Positions 22,220-34,814 of a stretch of 64,000 bases of DNA are shown in pieces. The first letter of the stretch is position 1. Every line of letters begins with the position of its first letter. Position numbers and translations under genes: made by a program. The DNA is from Dimorphilus gyrociliatus (Eukaryota; Annelida; Polychaeta; Dinophilidae), in contig CAJFCJ010000005.1 of assembly GCA_904063045.1 (NCBI GenBank), forward strand, positions 2,201,167-2,265,166, read 5' to 3'. Below the pieces are notes generated by a model. The model saw only the letters and a program-made list of their open reading frames with translations, had not been told where the DNA came from and did no database searches.

Positions 22220-22934
22220 ATGGCCAGATATCCTTCCTTTGAAGACTATCGTAAGAGGTTGGAATCCTTCACGAGTCAGTTTCCTATTACTGGTATAAGT
22301 TCTACACTCTTTGCTGAGGCAGGCTTTTATTCTATTGCTGTTCAAGATTATACTAGATGTTTCTATTGTGGAGTTGGACTTCGAGGTTGTTTGATTTTTT
22401 ATTTTATACTCTTAGTCAATTGTATTTTTAAGCTTTACTACTACGTAGGTTTAATCTTATTGTATGCTGTTCATACATAATATTAGCGAATAGACTATAC
22501 TGTATATGTTTTAAATGTTTACAGGGTGGGATAATACTGATGATCCCTGGATACAACATGCTAAATTTTCTAGTAGCTGCCAATTTCTCATAGAAAAAAA
22601 GGGAATCGAATTCATTAGGAGCTATCAGCCAGGAAATTCTGCTGGTTTCAGATCTACTGAGACACGTACAACAAATGAGAAAACTGAGCGGCCGTCAGAA
22701 AATGACTCTGCAACTACGATTAGAAAGTTGAACGATAATGAAATAAGACTGCACGTAAAAATGCGTATGGAATATCCCAAAACCAGAATGCTATTAGAAA
22801 ATTGCTCAGAACTGGGAATCTCTCAGGCACTACTTGAAAAAGCATTGGAAACAAGACTCGATCTTCAGAATGATGATTTCGAAAGTTTCGAAGACTGGAT
22901 TGAAGCAGCCAAAAATTTGTCTAACCAGCCGTAG
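22220..22934 (+). CDS. Single-BIR protein with C-terminal UBA-like segment (IAP family)
   Basis: Two exons, 22220-22385 and 22525-22934, joined CGA G|GG TGG, give 191 residues. Residues 5-70 form a BIR domain with the exact zinc pattern C-x2-C-x16-H-x6-C (CFYCGVGLRGWDNTDDPW, then QH and SSSC), including the Gly-x-Gly-Leu and Trp...Asp-x-Pro-Trp core. The intron cuts the GLRG|W position. The C-terminal part (about 125-190) is helical and resembles the UBA-like region that follows the BIRs in IAPs. There is no RING finger and no coiled Survivin-type tail, so it should not be a ubiquitin ligase by itself. Possible roles: caspase or IAP-binding-motif capture, or a regulator of other IAPs. It converges on the STAG gene with 127 bp between stops. 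Confidence 0.8.
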
Positions 22935-23061
22935 CGTATACAACACAAAATCTGAATTTAATTTTTAATTCGTAAATGGTATGAAAAATTCTAAATTAAT
23001 TTTAGACTACATTTTCATTATAATTGTTAATTGTTTTTTTTATAACGACATGGAAAAACAA

Positions 23062-26000
23062 TTAATCTGTAAACAAATTTTTTGGCTGAGGCTGAAATGA
23101 AAAAGTTAATTATATTAATACAAATTACTTCACGTAATCTACTCACAGAATCACTATCTTTACGAAATTCATGTGGTATAGGTAATGCCTGTATTTTTCA
23201 GACAAATGACTAAACTGTGAATGCATAAAGCAATTTTGTTATACCTCTAATCCTCGCCCTAAGCGTCTTCTTAGTATATCATCTACTGTAGAAGTCTCTT
23301 CACTTGAATCTTCTCCCTCAACCTACAGCATTTCATTTAATAAACTTAGGAGCAATAAATTTCGAATACTAACCGGTGACAGACATGCTGCTATATAATC
23401 TTCGGCAGTTCTAGCTCGTCCGATGTTGGCTAGATAATGAATAAAAAATATATCAATTCGTAAAAAACTTTACTTTAAAGTAATGAACTTACATCCAGTG
23501 GAATTTTGAGAGTTTATATATTCTTTTTTTTTTTCACTTTTTATCTCTAGACTTGATTGCTGTGATACTTCAAAATTGAAAGTTGTCGTTTTAAATCTTT
23601 TTATTTCACTATCCATCCAAGAATCGAAATTTAAACTCTCGTCTCCTGAAGAGTCATTAGCTGATTCAATAGAGCACGGAGCTTCTTTGTAATAATCTAA
23701 AATACAAAGTTAGAAATATTAAGTAATAGCAAGAAAATTTTTATGAGTATACCTGAATCATCCATACTTTGCTCGCCATCTTCAGATTCAAGCTCAGCTC
23801 TGTGTACAACGAAAAGATTACCACGATTTCCGTAAAATTTCTTCAACTCACCTCTTGTAGATTTCTTGAGCAGCAATTGATCTTTGTAAACCTTGAAAAA
23901 TTTTTTTTAGATTATAGCTAAATTGAAAGGCTTAAATTTGATTTATTACTGCTTCCAGTCATTTTATCACCGGAACTTATTTCAACTTCTTGAATATCGT
24001 CAATCCCATCATCCGAAATAGATATGATTTCCTCAACTTCATCTAAATTCTTTTGACTTACTTTCTCGGATAAGCCCACTAGAAATAGATGTTAAGAGAA
24101 AGTCAGTTCTATTTATAAGACAACTTACTCATACTATTATCTATTGAAGTATTAGATATTTTATCATCTTCTGAATTATCAGTTAGATGAAAATCATCTA
24201 AGCTCCTTAAATTAAAAGTTCCCTCTCTTTCTGACATGATGGAACTTTCTATATCGCTGTCATTTAGCTTATTTTCATTTATGGTTCTTTCCAAGTCTGA
24301 TAGATAATTTAGTAGCATTATTTTGAGTAATACTTGTGTGGCACCCACTTAATCAAATCACTTACCATCATTTTGAAGAAAAATATTGTGTTTATCTAAA
24401 ACCTCAAAATTAGAACCAGCTATTGAGCTTTCGGAATTAACGGAAGTGTTAATGAAGACATCAGTCTCTGTGTTTGAGTTGTCGAAATCAAATTCTTCAG
24501 TATTTCTATCAGATTTAATACTATCGGGGATTTCATGAATCTCGTTAGAATATCTTTCTTTAGAGCCTGTATGAGACATTTCTTCAATTGATCTCGATTC
24601 AGACTCCTTTTCATCATCTGTGGTATCTTGAATTAATATTTCTTTGATTCTCATCATTTCTTTCAATTTCTCAGTCGAAATTCTTTGAACAATTGGCGAT
24701 TCATGAGAAGTATCTAAAATGGAATCTTCAAGATGAAGTTTATGAGGTGTGCTTGTTATTTTGTTATGGATTATTTCTGCTTGTTCTGGGTTCCGAATTT
24801 GGCTATGAATGTTTCAGAAACAATTAAGACTCACAAAAATAACTTATACTGAAAACTTACTCTTCGTTAGAAGAGCTCTCGTCCCTCACTTTCTTAGATA
24901 CTTTTTGAATTCTGAAGAAAAAACCTAGCCTTAATTTAAGAAGAGATCGGAATGCCTACTTACGTTCCCTTTAGTGCTTCGTAATCAATGTCAACTAGAG
25001 AGGAATTTAAAAGTTTTTAAAATACTTATCTGTTTATTTTGATTACTACCTTTTCTCTTTCTATTACCCAATGAAAATTTATATTCATCTATTATGGAAT
25101 TATTTAAATCTGTGAAGAGTTCTGGTTTTGCATCTTTCAACTAATGATTAATATAAGATATTTATACAAAAATTAGATTTTCTGAAAATTACTTAATACT
25201 CTTACCTGATTGTCTAAAAAATTTTTTACCAAATGTCTATCTTCTTTATACAATTTTCCACTCCATTCACTTACAACTCTCAGAAACTCTATATATCGGC
25301 CGGAATGATGTCGGATAGAAAATACAATTCCTTCTTCGTGTAGAGCTCGCATGGCATGTCGGTTAATATCAAGCTTTGGTCCAAAATTTATAATCAGTTG
25401 CTTAGATAACTTTATAAGGTCACATATCTCATGTTTTTTATTTTTAAATGAGATACCCAAAGCATACATTATCGTTCGACATAAATTCGCCCTCGAAGTT
25501 CTCCTACACCAATCAAAAAATTGTTTCATTAACGGTTTATAAAAGTCATCTTTGTTCCAGTATAAGAAGATAAAATGTGCATACTGCATTACTAGTCTGG
25601 AACTCATGACAACTGTCAAATAAAGTTTAAGGTATTCAAGTCTCTCCTTCCTTTGTAAGCAGCCCTTCTGCAAAAACACGAATTTTTCGATAAATTCTTG
25701 TAATTTAATCCCAATTGTCTTCATTTCACTTGCACCGTTAGGTATAATGCTATGAGTATGGGATAAAAGACTTTTATAACATCCAACATTCTTTAAGCCT
25801 CGTTTGTACGACAGGAGTATATAACAAATACATTCAAAAGCCGCTTCTGCTAATTCATCATTTTCAATACTTATTAAAGAGAAATTCAAGACAAATTGAT
25901 GAGCATCATCTAAATTATTTTTATGACTTCTATCGTCTTTCAGAGTTTCGTTTAAAGATCTTTGAATAAAGTATGTACATCCGGTGAGGACTTCTTTTAT

Positions 26001-28051
26001 CAAAACTTCTGAAACTTCCTTATCGATTGACTGATACAGTAATCGCTCAAGATTATCGAAAAGAGTTTGAAATCTAGAAAAGTCTATAAATTTTAGGAAA
26101 CATTTTATTCTTCTTAGTTTTGGCAAGAAATCTTTCTCTATTTCTTTTTGACTCAGATGCTCTTCAAAGTATTCGCTTAGGTTAGCATTGGTCTCTTGTA
26201 TAATATCCTCAAATAGAGAGTGTACGAGTTCTTTGCAAACTGTACCCAAGGGATAATTCTCCTGGGACAAAAATTCTAAAGCAGATGCTATTTGGAATAA
26301 TAATGATTCGTCTGTATGCGTACTCCCAATTTTCATCAATTCCTTTACTATGATTATGAGGGAAGATTTCCCACTTGTCCGTCCGATGTACTGTTTATCC
26401 ACCAAATTAACTATTTTAACTAAAGGCTTCAATTTTTCTATATCACTGTGAAATAAATCGGTAATAGTTGTAATCTTATTCAAGATGAGATTGGTGAACT
26501 TCTCTCTATTTTCGGATTGTTCCCTCAGTCCTTTTTTGGTAAGTTTAGCATCTCTATTACTTACACCTGTTTGATTGGTCGAAACTTTTATTGTTGCAAA
26601 CAATAAGTTGCATATATAAACTTTTTCTTCATTTGCTATATTACTAGTTCGAAGCATATCAATCATATTATCAATATCCAGAAATTCCTTACTTGTAGTT
26701 ATCAGACTATCGGCAATCAAAAACATATATTGGTCATTTCTTTCTACTTTAGCGTCAATTAGAAGTTTTATGAATGATTTGATTATTTTTCTTTCATTTC
26801 TATCTGCTCCCCGTAGGCGCTTGTATATATAATCAGCTGAGGAATATGCAATATTTTTCTCTCGAACAAGATTTGGAACAAATATTTTAAGGAGATCTTT
26901 ATAGGGAACTATAAACTTATCCTTTCCGATTGAATGAAGTAGTTGTATAATTTTATGAGCAGTTACGTTCAATTCAGAATTACTTTCAGAACAAGCTGAA
27001 ATAATTACTTTTTTGAATACTTTATCGGTGAAGGATTCTAACTGAATTTCAACGACGCTATCTTCACCAGCAAGTTCATATAACGGTATCAGTCCTCGCA
27101 TAGCTTCAACCCTTGCATTTGGTGAGTCAATGTCATGCATAACTCTATGAAAATACTTTAAATATTCATCTGATAAATACATATGGGAATCTTGATACAT
27201 CCACAGTCCAAGTTCCTGCATGGTGATGCATTGAATATCTTCGATTTCGTGAATATAACCGATTGAAATTAAGCGATTCAAATTCTCATTAACGTTACTC
27301 AAATAATCTAACTTTTCCTTCAAATGATCTATCAATCTTGAATCACAATACCGTCCCTTTTTGAGTTCTTCAATCTCTGAAATTAACTTGCAATGAACTT
27401 GTATTACTGTTGTATTCAGTTTTAATCCAAATAATATTGCTGTATGAAAGAAGCATTTTACATATTGGTCGTTTTTCGATGATATCATGTCAAATATTAA
27501 TTCCAAAATTTTATCTAAGATCAATCGCCTCTCTAACAGAATGTCTTGACCCATCTCAAAAAATGCTTGAGCAAAATTAATAAAATTTATTCTGAATTTC
27601 TTCCAAATAGGTTTAGTATTCTTTACAGACAATGGATATTCTTCGAAAGGTAATTTTTTGTCCTTGTTGAAACCCTCAGCTATACACTCAAGTAACATTT
27701 GAGAAACACTCGTTTCTGCAACCTTTTCAGGTTTTATTTCATAGGATGCACCACTGGATGATAAGAACAACTGCATAATTTGTAATAATCCTTTATCTTC
27801 ATCTGATTTGCAAGTTTGTACCCAATCATACATGATATCTTTAATTGATAAACGTTCTCCTTTTAAGAGTCGAAATATTGATACATTCGTTGGAGAGGAT
27901 TGTCTCAGCGAATTCTTTGATGATCTGCGATAAGAAAGAATTTTCGGGTTATAAAAACGTCCTCTTTTAAACAAATAAAAAATTCAGCTATTTCAAGGGA
28001 ATACCTTTGTTTGGTTTTTTTCGCTATACCTCTTTTTTTCAATTTTGCCAT
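23062..28051 (-). CDS. STAG: Cohesin subunit STAG/SA (SCC3)
   Basis: HEAT-repeat subunit of cohesin that binds RAD21 and loads the ring on chromatin. The first exon (28005-28051, MAKLKKRGIAKKTKQ) joins at AG|A to a very large exon (25206-27963, about 919 codons). Family signatures in order: WVQTCKSDEDKGLLQIMQLF, WKKFRINFINF, FFHTAILFGLKL, the KKG...RLI stretch, EELGLWM-like QELGLWMYQDSHMYLSDEYL, then the SCD region (about residues 280-365: VMHDIDSPNARVEAMRGLIP). Later come YIGRTSGKSSLIIIVKELMK and YLKLYLTVVMSSRLV. About ten short exons then encode a long Ser/Asp/Glu-rich tail, ending PQPKNLFTD-stop (TAA at 23062-23064). The total is near 1,300 residues, close to the vertebrate length. The sequence is strongly diverged from typical STAG1/2, so it may be a meiotic or lineage-specific paralogue. 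Tail exon joins are less certain than the core. Confidence 0.8.
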
Positions 28052-28559
28052 TGCTAGAAATAGTGATATCAATGCAAAAGATAATCTCTGACTCTATAAG
28101 ATCTCTAAGACTTCCTTTTTCGAATGTCTGTTAAACAATTGAAAACTTTTAATATAAAATTGCTTAATGCTTTAAATGAAGCTCAATATTGAAAACATTT
28201 ACAAAGCAATATACATTTCTTTTCTAGAATGAAAGTCATTATTAATTTTAGAACTTTGTAAGGTCTTTTGTTCCTAATCAATACTAAAATTATTAACAGA
28301 ATTAATAAAATTTTAACTAAAAGTAGTCAAATATTTTAACAATTTAAATTATTTTGTAATAGAACTCTTTTTTTAAATTATGATTGTTTCAGAATAAAAG
28401 TACAATTTTTTAAATATTCGATATTAGTTTGTCAAAATTATTCTTACTTGTCACTTTATTCGTTTGTAATAGTCAATGCACCATCTAATCTAATATGACA
28501 ATGTTGATCAGCTGACAAATGTTCTCAGCGGAATCAAAAAAATGTTCGACCGCCAAACG

Positions 28560-28653
28560 GAACGAAGTATATAAGGACCGCACATAATTATATCAACCGG
28601 TTGATATTAGACAAATAGAACGAAATTTATACGGACCGCACGTAATTGTTTTA
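28560..28653. repeat. Imperfect direct repeat flanking a palindrome
   Basis: Two copies, starting GAACGAAGTATATAAGGACC at 28560 and GAACGAAATTTATACGGACC at 28618, both followed by GCAC[AG]TAATT. They are 58 bp apart, one on each side of the palindrome at 28590-28607. Confidence 0.7.
28590..28607. promoter_or_regulatory. 18-bp perfect palindrome with AACCGGTT (Grainyhead-type core)
   Basis: ATATCAACCGGTTGATAT is a complete inverted repeat centred on AACCGGTT, the known binding core of Grainyhead/GRHL factors. It lies 540 bp upstream of the STAG start codon. Function is inferred. Confidence 0.4.
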
Positions 28654-28934
28654 TAGAAATATATATATACCATATCTGTAGTAAACTTTCTTTACCATTT
28701 ATTGAAGTTAGGACTAATAATAAATAGACGCTGATTTATTCAAGAATAAATATATATGTTTTTTATTTAGAATATTCCATATATATTTTATATAAAAGCA
28801 TACTTATTTTGGTTTAAACACAAAAGGGTTAAAATATCATAAAATATCTGGAATATGTAAATATTTAAGAATATTGTTCAAATAAATTTCCTAAGATTAA
28901 ATTTGCAATAATGAGCTTGAGTATAATATTTTGT

Positions 28935-31090
28935 TTAAATTTTTGAGTTTGGTAAATTTTCATCATAAATAGAGATATTATTTATTGTTTGAAGTGGACT
29001 CGATAATTTTTCAGTTGTTTCTCCATTCACGGCAGTCAATGTAAACTCTTTTAATTCCAAAGTTTTTAACTCATGACCCCATTCTTCACTAGGTTTAATA
29101 AGCTTTTTTATTCTCTAAGAAAAGAAGGAATTTGTTCAGTACACTTAAAAAGTCAATGTATAAATGGAACTTATACCTCAATAAGATCTCCTTTTGTCGT
29201 GTATAATTTATAAATAGCAGTTGCTGGGATACAACTTATTTCGAATAATGCTATGAGCCAACCTATTCCGTCAGCCCACAATGGATATATATAATCATCA
29301 TATTTAGATCTTTTGAAGTCGGCAAATGTGAATAGCAGAATGAACTGTATGAATTAAATTTAATGTTATTCTTTGAATATCGTACTACGTGTACTACTTA
29401 CAATAATTGAAACAGGAGTTAAAAATTGCCAACATATTTTAAAGAAGAAGGCTAGTGGCGGTCTGCCAATCATTGACTCGATATCTTTAAAAAATTTATC
29501 AATTCCGTATAGCCATGATAATGCAATACATTCGGCTAAGCCGACAGTTAATAATCCATAAGACGGAGCATATTTATCCATAAGTTGTAAAACGTACATT
29601 CCACCTCTAGTCGCACAAGTCAAACCAAAGAGATAGCAAACAATACAAATTGTTAAAAGTAATAAAATTCTTCTTCTTGGCACTTTAAAGTACTTTTGAA
29701 AGACATCCATAATCGTGGTATGAACAGTCGTGACTAGGGTAAACTGAGTACCCAGGCCAAGATTTAATAGCATAAGCATGAATAGTATAGCCCATAACGG
29801 AGACAATGGTAGCATGGTAACGGCTTGAGGATAAACCACAAACGCTAGGCCTGCTCCTTGTGTTGCAACATCCTCAACTGGTACATTTAATTCATGAGCC
29901 ATGTAGCCTATAATAGAGAATATAACAAAGCCACCAAATATACTCGTTAATCCGTCTCCGACAGCGACAACAAGTGCGTCTCGAAAGCAGTTATTTCGAT
30001 AGTTATTGTAAGAGGCCAAAGTAATTAAGCCTCCCCAACAAGTTGACATAGAGAAGAAAACTTGCACTGCTGCGTCTCCCCATACCTTTGCCGAAGCCAA
30101 TTGTTTCCAATCTGGTAGAACATAATACTTAATACCTTCCATTGATCCCTCAAGAGTTAATCCTCTTATCAAAAGAATTATAAGTATAACATAAGGAAAA
30201 GTTGATGTGACGTATGTTGCTTTTCCACTTGTTTTTATACCCTTACTAAGGCAAATAAATACGATAGCCCAAGATAATAGAAGACATAGAGCTAATTTCC
30301 ATTGAACTCCTCCTAAATTATCAACACCATCTGATATGTTCAAAACATGTTGACTGAAAGTGAAAAATAAGATTATATTTACTCATAAAAAGTAAAGCTA
30401 AAAAGAGATTATTTTATTGATCTAAATCTTACTGAAAATATTCATCGCTGGCCGATTTGCTTGTATTTTGAACAGATGTTAAATTTTCAAATAGTGTTGT
30501 ATTTGAAGAATCAACGGATGAAAGATTTCTTTCGCAGTCTGCGGGTGAAAAAAACAAGTAAATATAGATAGTATAAAATAGCTATTAAATATATTTTTGT
30601 AAAATATTTAATTACTTTTGGTACTCCACGATCCGCAAGTTCTCCAAGGCACATCTGATGTGAAAGATGCGAAGAAATAGAAGAAGCTTATCGCTACTAT
30701 CATGTTGTAGTAGATACAACTGATAAGTGATATGAAGAACATACACCATCCTATTCCTTGCATGAGCGGGACAGCCTTCCATATACTGACTACTCCTAGT
30801 CTGCCAAATTGTCCAAAAGCAAATTCCAGGAAGAGTAGGGGAAAACCCGCAAGTATTACCATTATTATGTATGGTATAAGGAATGCTCCTCCTCCATTAC
30901 TATAAACCAAATATGGAAATCTCCATAAGTTACCCATACCTACAGCAAAAGAAAGCGCTGACATGACAAAATCCAATTTGCCTTGCCATTCGTCCCGATT
31001 AGGAGAGGAATCTTTCTTTTCCCTATCATTTTTATTTAAGAGAACGGTGCCGATCTCTTTTTCTTCAAAAGCATCCGGGTTAGGCGTCAT
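28935..31090 (-). CDS. SLC6 family Na+-coupled amino-acid-type transporter
   Basis: Twelve-helix LeuT-fold symporter of the plasma membrane. The first exon (30608-31090) covers the N-terminus to TM3. TM1 reads FAVGMGNLWRFPYLVYSNGG. The monoamine-transporter aspartate is replaced by Gly (AVG), which points to an amino-acid, glycine or GABA substrate rather than a biogenic amine. EL2 has Cys residues and several N-glycosylation sequons (NLS, NTT, NLT, NTS). The large exon about 29400-30343 covers TM4 to TM11: VQVFFSMSTCWGGLITLASY (TM6-7), VAVGDGLTSIFGG and GLGTQFTLVTT (TM8, Na2-site region). The last exons encode TM12 and a tail ending LPNSKI-stop (28935-28937). In TM7 the usual sodium-site Asn is Asp (codon 29954-29956). 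No nearby gene hints at the substrate. A 5' UTR exon with donor gtaagt may lie near 31160. Confidence 0.88.
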
Positions 31091-32168
31091 TTTGCTAAAA
31101 GATTTATATCCGCCATTAGTTTAAACAAAACTATTAAATTGAAGAGTTTACTACTTACCTCTAAACAGAAATGTCTCGTGTAAAAGGCGCTACAAATATT
31201 ACTATAAAATTAACAATTGATCCACCAGTTGTTGGTAATCTTTTCTTCCTTAGTTTTGATTTTATCTTATTCGTTAAGATCAGATTATGACTTCGATGAA
31301 CACAATGCATGGACAGCTGGAGAAAGAATTATAATATTGTTAAAAAAAAAGAGAAAGTACTGCGTATACTTAAATGTGTACTCTTTGTATAAAAAATAAT
31401 AGAATACTTTCTATTAAATAGCTAGATACAGCTGACCGACTAACTTATTATATTCAATCATATATATTTATGTATATACTCACTTTTCAAAAATATTCTA
31501 AAGCAACATAGCTATAAACGCTGTAAGGTGATAAAGTGCAGACTGAGATGGGCTGGCGCCGCTTTAGTATATGTATAATAGTTTGTCATCATGACTTGCA
31601 CTGGGAAATTGCATCATACATATAGGCTTAGCAACGAATGTGAAGATGTAGGATTTATTGTGCAATTTTTTTTATAAATTCACTAGAAAAGGTTCACAAT
31701 TTGGGTAACTAGTCTTTTTAGATGTACAGGAGCAGTCTTTATCTATTAATTTAATTTAGGTATACTATATATTCAATAATACCAATCCTCCAACTTTTGG
31801 CCTATGAGCTTTGTTTTGTCAATACCCTTCGCTACTATGTTGATCCGAGTAAGTTTATACGTTGTTGCCATGTAAAGAAAGCAAGTCATTGACCGTTCTT
31901 GCACATTTCACCTCGATCAAATTCTAGACAAAGCTGAGAGAATGAGGAAATAATAATTTGATGTTTTTTATTAAATATACTGAAATTTTTTTACAAAGAA
32001 ATTCTGTTTTAAATTTCGTACAATACACTGATTTAATTTGACTAATAAGCATCCATTGGAATTACTTTACACTTTATTAATAAACATAATTAATAGATTG
32101 TATTTTGTAAATATATGTATTTAAATTTGAAAGACACATATGTAAATGTTTATAAATATATATATATA
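31091..32168. other. Spacer upstream of SLC6, downstream of sorting nexin gene
   Basis: About 1.1 kb. It contains the SLC6 promoter with CCGCCAT (YY1-like on the minus strand) about 20 bp before its ATG, then AT-rich DNA and the 3' flank of the next minus-strand gene. I see no convincing ORF. Confidence 0.5.
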
Positions 32169-34814
32169 TTAAATTATATCAAATCTGACGACTTTTTCTT
32201 TGACAATTAAACATTCCATCTTTTTGGCTGATATTTTCTGGCTTGCATAAAGAAATATATCGAATATTAGACGTCTGAAAATGAGTTTATTGTTAGAGAG
32301 TGGGGGAGGCACTTAAGCTTTGAAAATAAGTTTACCACCTGTTTAAGTCTTCAGAGTTTAACGATTCAACTAAATATCTGACGCAATTTTTGAAATAATT
32401 TCTGCCCAATAATAATTTCAAATAATCTGTTTTTAGAGAGAAGTATGGTTCAATAAATATTTATATTCAGTAATAATTAAAAACGAACAAGGAAAAAAAT
32501 CAACAATGCAGTTTTCAACTTCTAATTTGACGGAAGTAGTATACTCTTGACTATTATCCTCTTCCTCATCTTCCTCCCATATTGAACGCTTTAATATATT
32601 TAAATAATATGCAATTTTCTTTGTTGTCGTTACTTCATCAAGATTTTTCATTAGATATCTTTATATGTTTTATATAGAAAGATAAACAATGTTATTATTC
32701 ATTGGAATTTGACGATTTATATGTAAAAGACTTAACTGGTTTAGTATGCTCCCAAATATGTTTCTAAAGTATGTCATGAATTCGTACTGAGTAAACCAAT
32801 GTTTACTATCCTTTGTTAGATCGATTGCCAAATCCAAAACAGCTTCGCTAAGTTTGCAATTTCCGTTACTATCCTTTTCATTAGAATGGTCAGTGCTAGT
32901 ATTTTTATTAATATCTTCTATATTAGTTCCGTCCAACGTCTCATCAACGTGACAGATATAAGAACAAAGAATATCGTTTAGGTCACAAAGACGCTGTAGA
33001 GAATATAAAATTATAAACAATAGAAATATTCTTTTCTACTCTACTGTTGTGTTATATTTTTACCGAATTATTTGATCTTTCCTTCCATACAATTGCTACG
33101 TCGTATGAAAATTCTGCATGTCTATCATCCAACTTAATCGAACTTGTACTACCGTCTAATGGTAAGCCTGATATTGCTGTATTCAAGTCACTACTTGGCA
33201 TAAATTTAGCAATAACGCCTGAAACTGTATTAACGAAAGTGTCTAATTTACGACTTTCGTTTAGTTTTCTTAAATAGGCTACTGATGGTGATGACGAAGG
33301 AGAAAGAAACCAAGTTAACTCTTCACTATTGCCAATCAATTCATTTTCGCTAACTTCTTTTAGATAATGTCCCAGATATTTAATACGATTTTGTAATCGT
33401 TTACTACTCTTTAAATCACTGGCAAAATGTGGCCAACGTCTTGGAGTTCTTAAACCTAATAACGAAAAGAATTCTTTATTCTTGAGTCATAATGACAAGA
33501 ATTATCTATTGTTTTTTTACCAACCTTTCAGAACTTTTCTATAAGCCTTTTTCCGCTCTAGACACTCCTGCAATTCAACAAATTGAGCGTAGCGCCTTTT
33601 GACAAATCCAGATTTTAATTTCCAAGATCTACTCTCCGGTTCATGTTCCCACATCTTGTACTGGTAAACAAATTACGTTTCAAGAATAAGGGTTACAAGT
33701 AGAAATTTATTCATAATCACGCTAAGATTGTAAGACACGTAGAGACGATGGTTTTGATCTTGAACAAATTCGGTACCTTCAATCAATACATCTTCAAAAG
33801 CTACTTTAGGCGCATCTGGCAAAGCGTCCAGAGCCTCTTGAGCAGATTCAATAGAACATTCGACGTCCTGTTACAGAATTATCAATTAATAATTTAATTT
33901 CAATAGAGTTCACTTTATGTGCTTAGAATATTTACTCTCTGATCATTATCATAGTCTTCCCCCGAATTGATTGTAGCCGTAGAATTCATAGAAGAGGGAA
34001 GAGAAAAGTCATCCCCTTCGTTCATTCGCATTTCAATATGTTCTATATCATCTTCATTATCGTCAATTTCATTTCCCGCATAGAAACTTACACGACGACT
34101 TGTTTTGATCGATCTCGCCTTTTGAGCTTTTGATTCACTTGATTTGACTATTCTATCAGATAAAATTTGAATAATACTTTCATATATGAAATCTGGTGAG
34201 CTTAATTTTTCTAAGAGCATCTCTAAGATGTTTCTCTCAAACATATGAATGAGTAGCCATTTGGCTGGAAGACAACTAGGTATCGCGGGAGGTGCAAGAT
34301 TTGACATTGTCAATAGATTTCCAATGGCTAAAAGACCGCTTCTTTGATAATCATAATCCAACTCTTGAATGTCTTTTAAATGACTTCTAAATATTGTTAT
34401 ACAGTCTACGACTAATTTTTCCTTGTTCAATTTTTGTATATTGATTAGAGCTTGTTCTTTAATGATATTAAAGTAAGAGCGAACAGATAATAGAAATTCT
34501 TCATCTTTACTTATATCTCCATACCATGATTCTACATAGTGTAACAAAACTTTGTCAACAATTGAGTCAATTTCTTTTTCTAACAAATCACGGTTTGCAT
34601 CATTTTCATCGATTTTCGATTTAAGATAAGAATTCCAAGAAGTGAAATGTAAAATGATATTCAGTAAATACTGTAATATTCTACAATTTACTTTAGTAAG
34701 CCATTCTGGTGCGTACTGTTTAGATAGTATAATAAAAAAAAATCCAGCAGCAAACGAACTAATGCACCTTATGAAAAAAGGATAATATTCAACTGATTTT
34801 TCGTAATCAAACAT
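32169..34814 (-). CDS. Sorting nexin with PXA, PX and nexin-C domains (SNX19-like)
   Basis: Membrane-anchored sorting nexin of the SNX13/14/19/25 group. The first exon (about 33930-34814) encodes a hydrophobic anchor (FIRCISSFAAGFFFIILSK, about residues 15-33) and the PXA domain, followed by an acidic Ser-rich linker. Next exons give the PX domain: RLYVSYNL, YKMWEHEPESRSWKLKSG, KRRYAQFVELQ (basic phosphoinositide site) and a Pro-containing segment RTPRRWPHFASDLKSSKRLQ ending in FLSPS. The C-terminal exons give the nexin-C domain (LSEAVLDLAIDLTKDSKHW, then YLKLLLGRNYFKNCVRYLVE) and end VRFDII-stop at 32169. There is no RGS domain between PXA and PX, which favours SNX19 over SNX13/14/25. Such proteins tether endosomes or lysosomes to the ER; that role is inferred. 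Divergent from the ODAD4 gene. Confidence 0.75.

Larger units (their letters stand above)
28052..28934. other. STAG upstream region / SLC6 3' flank
   Basis: 883 bp between two minus-strand genes. AT-rich except for 28500-28660, which holds a duplicated 30-bp element and an 18-bp perfect palindrome. No gene seen. Confidence 0.5.

Noticed and set aside
31171-31400. Plus-strand small ORF (MSRVKGATNITIKL...) that can be spliced to a short second exon
   Set aside because: It overlaps a likely 5' UTR exon of the minus-strand SLC6 gene (a gtaagt donor reads on that strand), and both the sequence and the second exon are too short to support a gene.
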